From Streptococcus oralis subsp. dentisani (GTDB lineage Bacteria > Bacillota > Bacilli > Lactobacillales > Streptococcaceae), in NCBI RefSeq assembly GCF_002096335.1, contig NZ_NCUW01000030.1, positions 186,001 through 250,000 on the forward strand: a DNA stretch of 64,000 bases, written 5' to 3'. This document shows, piece after piece, positions 60,823 through 64,000 of this stretch (positions are counted from its first letter, which is position 1; every line of letters starts with the position of its first letter). The notes under the pieces are model-generated. The model had not been told where the DNA came from, ran no database searches, and saw only the letters and a list, made by a program, of their open reading frames with translations. The translations under genes and the position numbers were made by a program.

Positions 60823-60838
60823 ATACAAGATATAGTGG
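60823..60838 (-). promoter_or_regulatory. Candidate NrdR box
   Basis: ATACAAGATATAGTGG matches about 13 of 16 positions of acaCwAtATaTwGtgt and lies about 50 nt upstream of the nrdHE -35. NrdR boxes usually come in pairs; I found no clear second copy, so confidence is limited. Confidence 0.35.
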
Positions 60839-61357
60839 TTTTTGAAAGAAGTTGAAAATGGCAAAAATCGTAAGAGCATGAATAAGTTTAGCGGAGACAA
60901 TGCTTTAACAAAACTGAAACTGTAATATTAATGAAAAAAAGAAAGTCTCTGCACAAGATGTCCCTATATTTTGTATTAAAATATTTAAAAGATAACTAAA
61001 ATGAAGATGTTAGATTATACTGCATTCATCCAAATAGATTATGAATTTCGTATTCTTGATAGAGAGTATATAACTGTAATTTTTGGGAAGTATTCGCTTT
61101 ATGTGGTATACTAGTAGTGACCATATAGATAGGAATAAATTTAAAAATGAAGCTATGAAAAGAGTTTATAGCGATTACGATATTTAGGTATATAGACTAT
61201 TTAAAAAATATAAAAGACAGTAGATGAGTTAGATAAATGTTGAATATGCAAAAACTATTAGAATAGAGTTATTCACTTTAGAAACTTATACTTACTGTGG
61301 AAATATATAGTATAATGTTGTTAGGGAAATAGGATTAATAGATTAATAAATGAAAGA
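60839..61357. other. AT-rich intergenic region with short open frames
   Basis: About 520 nt without a recognisable gene. A 37-codon frame (61001-61114, starting MKMLDYTAFIQIDYEFRI) and a following frame in another phase (around 61113-61185) look weakly protein-like, as in a decayed gene, but this is not proven. A TATAAT at 61311-61316 may serve the hydrolase gene. Confidence 0.4.
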
Positions 61358-61378
61358 ATGCAAATCAGGAGGTGCGTG

Positions 61379-62599
61379 GTGAAAGAAAACGAGGTCATTT
61401 TAAAACGGCAATCGACTCGCGTATTTTTTAAGAATGGGGATACGGATTTTTTCTTTAATTGGTTGCTAGGAATCGGTGAAGTTTTTGGCCTCTCTCATGG
61501 AGAGCTGTATTATCTTGCTCAAAAGTTAGGTAATTCACCAAAACCTGATGACTGGAAAAATGAGTTTTTATCACATGTGAACTATCTTGAACAAAAGGTT
61601 AGTAATTTAGGTTTGAGTGAACAAACAAAGGCGCAGTATTATCTCGCACAGACCTACTCACTTCGATCGGCAATCCAGTTTACTGATCCATTTTCTGCCG
61701 AATACTTACCTATCGTTTGTCAAATGGAGAAGGCGTTCTCTAGTGCAATTCATTCACTAGGTACACCGATTGAAAAACTAACTATTGCTTATCAGGATTC
61801 CTACTTGCCTGGTTATTATCTTCATAGCGGTGATAATTGCCCAACGCTGATTATGATTGGTGGAGGTGATACTTATCGCGAAGATTTATTTTATTTTGCA
61901 GGATATCCTGGATGGATACGAAATTATAATGTTTTAATGGTTGACCTTCCTGGTCAAGGGAGCAATCCTAGTAGAGGGCTAATCTTTGATGTGGATGCTT
62001 CTATTCCAATTTCATTATGCATAGACTGGTTGGAAAATAGAAATCCTAAACTAAATTATTTAGCCATTTATGGTGTCAGCGGAGGGGGATATTTTACCGC
62101 ACAAGCTGTCGAAAAGGATCCAAGAATTCATGCTTGGATTGCTAGTACCCCTATTTACGACGTTGCAGAGCTCTTCAGAAAAGAATTCGGATCAAGTTTG
62201 AAAGCACCTAGTTGGTTAATAAATGCCATTTTAAAATTAGCTGGAAATTTGAATGAATCAGCAAATTTGAATCTTAAAAAGTATGCATGGCAGTTTGGTA
62301 CTTCTGATTTTAAGAGTGCTATTGATGATGTATTTAACTATGCAAAGATTGTAGATTATCAAAAAATTCAATGCCCATGCCTGTTTATCATGGGAAAGGG
62401 TGAGGGTGCTGAACTGCAGCATCAAACTAAGGTAATTTATGAATCACTTAAATCTAAAAATCAACAAACTAAACTTCAAGTATTTGAGGCGGAAAGTGGT
62501 GCGGACGCTCATTGCCAAGTCAATAATTTAAGACTCGCCCATAATGTCGTTTTTGATTGGTTGGATACTTTATTTGAATGGAATCAATCAAAGTTTTAG
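61379..62599 (+). CDS. Alpha/beta hydrolase family protein (FrsA/prolyl oligopeptidase-like)
   Basis: A 406-residue protein. The helical N-terminal half (about 1-130) is followed by a hydrolase core. Oxyanion region MIGGGDTYRED, GxSxG nucleophile elbow YGVSGGGYF (S about 238), acid region CLFIMGKGEG and late histidine DAHCQVNN. Layout resembles FrsA/DUF1100 or 2,6-dihydropseudooxynicotine hydrolase-type enzymes; substrate unknown. No signal peptide, so cytoplasmic. The start is a GTG at 61379 after AGGAGGTG (spacing 4); GTG 61376 is an alternative. Isolated, with less codon bias and higher AT than neighbours. Confidence 0.78.
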   Translation: MKENEVILKRQSTRVFFKNGDTDFFFNWLLGIGEVFGLSHGELYYLAQKLGNSPKPDDWKNEFLSHVNYLEQKVSNLGLSEQTKAQYYLAQTYSLRSAIQFTDPFSAEYLPIVCQMEKAFSSAIHSLGTPIEKLTIAYQDSYLPGYYLHSGDNCPTLIMIGGGDTYREDLFYFAGYPGWIRNYNVLMVDLPGQGSNPSRGLIFDVDASIPISLCIDWLENRNPKLNYLAIYGVSGGGYFTAQAVEKDPRIHAWIASTPIYDVAELFRKEFGSSLKAPSWLINAILKLAGNLNESANLNLKKYAWQFGTSDFKSAIDDVFNYAKIVDYQKIQCPCLFIMGKGEGAELQHQTKVIYESLKSKNQQTKLQVFEAESGADAHCQVNNLRLAHNVVFDWLDTLFEWNQSKF

Positions 62600-62972
62600 T
62601 TCTACTTATACTACTTAGATATATCTACATTTTTACTGTTAGGTGCTACAAGCCTATTTTACTTTAAGTAGCAAATTGAATAAATTCTCTACTGTTGATG
62701 GTAAGAGTAGGTTTTAGAATTTCAGTATTTGATGAAGTCTTTTCAAATAATAGGTTGGCTGAGTTATATTAATTATAACTAAATAGTATTATTTTTTCAT
62801 TATTTACTAGGATTGTCTTCTGATTGATATTAAGAGAAAATAGCTTTGAAAATTGAATTTTGATGATAACATTTTTGAACAATTAGTGTTTAGATATGCT
62901 ATTTAATTGCTAGAGTGCTCATTATAATAGAAAAAGAAGTAATTTCATTTTCAGTAAAAGTCCATAAAATAC
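62600..62972. other. Intergenic region before ptsH, no gene seen
   Basis: About 370 nt, AT-rich, with no convincing reading frame, hairpin terminator or RNA gene visible to me. Confidence 0.5.
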
Positions 62973-63001
62973 TTGAAAAATTATCTTGAAGATGATATAA
63001 T
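62973..63001 (+). promoter_or_regulatory. Promoter of ptsHI
   Basis: TTGAAA (62973-62978), a 17-nt spacer, TATAAT (62996-63001) with TG extension; AAAGGAG before ptsH. Confidence 0.75.
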
Positions 63002-63063
63002 ACAGTCTTGTAAGGGTTATCACATATAACTCAAAAAGAAAACACTTAAAGGAGAGTCAAACT

Positions 63064-63327
63064 ATGGCTTCTAAAGATTTCCACGTAGTGGCAGAAACAG
63101 GTATTCACGCACGTCCAGCAACATTGTTGGTTCAAACAGCTAGCAAATTTGCTTCAGATATCACTCTTGAGTACAAAGGTAAATCAGTAAACCTTAAATC
63201 TATCATGGGTGTCATGAGTCTCGGTGTTGGCCAAGGTGCTGACGTTACAATTTCAGCTGAAGGTGCAGATGCTGACGACGCAATCGCTGCTATCACTGAA
63301 ACTATGGAAAAAGAAGGATTGGCATAA
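63064..63327 (+). CDS. ptsH: Phosphocarrier protein HPr
   Basis: An 87-residue PTS phosphocarrier. H15 in [10 protein letters not shown] takes phosphate from Enzyme I; S46 in [11 protein letters not shown] is the HPr kinase site, whose phosphorylated form is the CcpA corepressor. It therefore links PTS transport to the cre sites seen at the atp, galactose-PTS and lacT promoters. ptsI starts 5 nt later. Confidence 0.98.
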   Translation: MASKDFHVVAETGIHARPATLLVQTASKFASDITLEYKGKSVNLKSIMGVMSLGVGQGADVTISAEGADADDAIAAITETMEKEGLA

Positions 63328-63332
63328 GGAAA

Positions 63333-64000
63333 ATGACAGAAATGCTTAAAGGAATCGCAGCATCAGACGGTGTTGCAGTTGCAAAAGCATATCTACTCGT
63401 TCAACCGGATTTGTCATTTGAGACTGTTACAGTCGAAGATACAAACGCAGAAGAAGCTCGCCTTGATGTCGCTCTAAAAGCATCACAAGACGAGCTTTCT
63501 GTTATTCGTGAGAAAGCAGTAGGTACGCTAGGTGAAGAAGCTGCTCAAGTATTTGACGCTCACTTAATGGTTCTTGCTGATCCAGAAATGATTAGTCAAA
63601 TCAAAGAAACAATCCGTGCTAAGAAAGTGAATGCAGAAGCAGGTCTGAAAGAAGTGACAGACATGTTTATCACTATCTTTGAAGGTATGGAAGACAACCC
63701 ATACATGCAAGAACGTGCGGCGGATATCCGCGACGTGACAAAACGTGTATTGGCAAATCTTCTTGGTAAAAAATTGCCAAACCCAGCTTCTATCAATGAA
63801 GAAGTAATTGTCATTGCACATGACTTGACTCCTTCTGATACAGCTCAATTGGACAAGAACTTTGTAAAAGCTTTTGTAACCAACATCGGTGGACGTACAA
63901 GCCACTCAGCTATCATGGCTCGTACACTTGAAATCGCTGCTGTATTGGGTACAAATAACATCACTGAAATCGTTAAAGACGGTGACATCCTTGCTGTTAA
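63333..64000 (+). CDS. ptsI: PTS Enzyme I, 3' end outside window
   Basis: The first 222 codons of phosphoenolpyruvate-protein phosphotransferase. The helical HPr-binding domain is followed by the phosphohistidine motif [16 protein letters not shown] (H about 190). AAGGAAA before the ATG at 63333. The frame is open to the window edge; the PEP-binding barrel is not included. Confidence 0.97.
   Translation, partial: MTEMLKGIAASDGVAVAKAYLLVQPDLSFETVTVEDTNAEEARLDVALKASQDELSVIREKAVGTLGEEAAQVFDAHLMVLADPEMISQIKETIRAKKVNAEAGLKEVTDMFITIFEGMEDNPYMQERAADIRDVTKRVLANLLGKKLPNPASINEEVIVIAHDLTPSDTAQLDKNFVKAFVTNIGGRTSHSAIMARTLEIAAVLGTNNITEIVKDGDILAV

Noticed and set aside
61001-61114. 37-codon frame as a real small gene or peptide pheromone
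   Set aside because: No ribosome site, no leader or hydrophobic signal pattern, and the apparent continuation is in another phase; reported only as a possible relic.

Overview
The window is a gene-dense, low-GC Firmicutes chromosome segment from a streptococcus. The evidence is the F1Fo-ATPase gene order c-a-b-delta-alpha-gamma-beta-epsilon with a TTG-started atpA, a PBP3-type dacA with catalytic residues at S56/K59/S119/N121/K239, macP and rocS next to glmU, and a tarIJ-licABC phosphocholine/teichoic acid operon. That combination points to the mitis group (S. mitis, S. oralis, S. infantis, S. pneumoniae relatives). The galactose-PTS plus lac supercluster is also typical of oral streptococci. 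I cannot name the species from sequence alone. I saw no rRNA, tRNA, CRISPR array, insertion sequence, prophage or BOX-type repeat.

Layout. 1-1083: end of ccdA and a thioredoxin lipoprotein. 1115-7057: dacA (minus), an AI-2E-family permease, tuf, ylxM-ffh. 7140-11661 (minus): a complete BceAB-RS-type antimicrobial peptide detoxification module. 11908-16058: guaA and a divergent GntR/UTRA regulator, a U32 tRNA-hydroxylation protein, a CHY zinc-finger protein. 16290-22624: the F1Fo-ATPase operon behind a promoter with a cre-like site. 22668-28492: 6-phosphogluconolactonase, a second AI-2E-family permease overlapping a TPR protein, and a polar amino acid ABC transporter. 28567-33049 (minus): lysS, a three-gene overlapping unit (phosphoglycerate mutase family, YbaK deacylase, DUF368/PopT), and a membrane-anchored GH25 protein. 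33206-39186: glmU-nudF-macP-mtn, rocS, a DEDDh exonuclease and a membrane glycerophosphodiesterase. 39383-44826: an EbfC-like gene, about 0.9 kb without genes, then tarI-tarJ-licA-licB-licC. 45009-56950: a galactitol/galactose-type PTS (IIA, IIB, IIC), lacX, lacABCD, lacT, lacFEG and lacR. 57088-60710 (minus): class Ib ribonucleotide reductase nrdH-nrdE and nrdF. 61379-62599: an isolated alpha/beta hydrolase in AT-rich flanks. 63064-64000: ptsH and the first part of ptsI.

How it works together. The lac supercluster imports galactose and lactose as 6-phosphates. LacG splits lactose-6-P, LacAB isomerises galactose-6-P, LacC phosphorylates it and LacD cleaves it. Control signals are visible at three levels: LacR-like A-rich operator sequences (an exact 19-nt copy at both ends of the cluster), cre-like sites on two promoters, and a RAT/terminator pair before lacT. 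HPr and Enzyme I at the right end energise these PTS systems and signal to CcpA. The cell-envelope theme recurs: dacA, bce module, PopT, glmU, macP, lic/tar, GH25.

I found no convincing undescribed multi-gene system. The most interesting leads are regulatory: near-leaderless ylxM and dacA transcripts, the shared operator sequence that also forms the nrdF terminator tail, and the structured lacA leader. A second group is genomic: the lic locus without tacF/licD next door, and the isolated hydrolase in a gene-poor, possibly decayed region.
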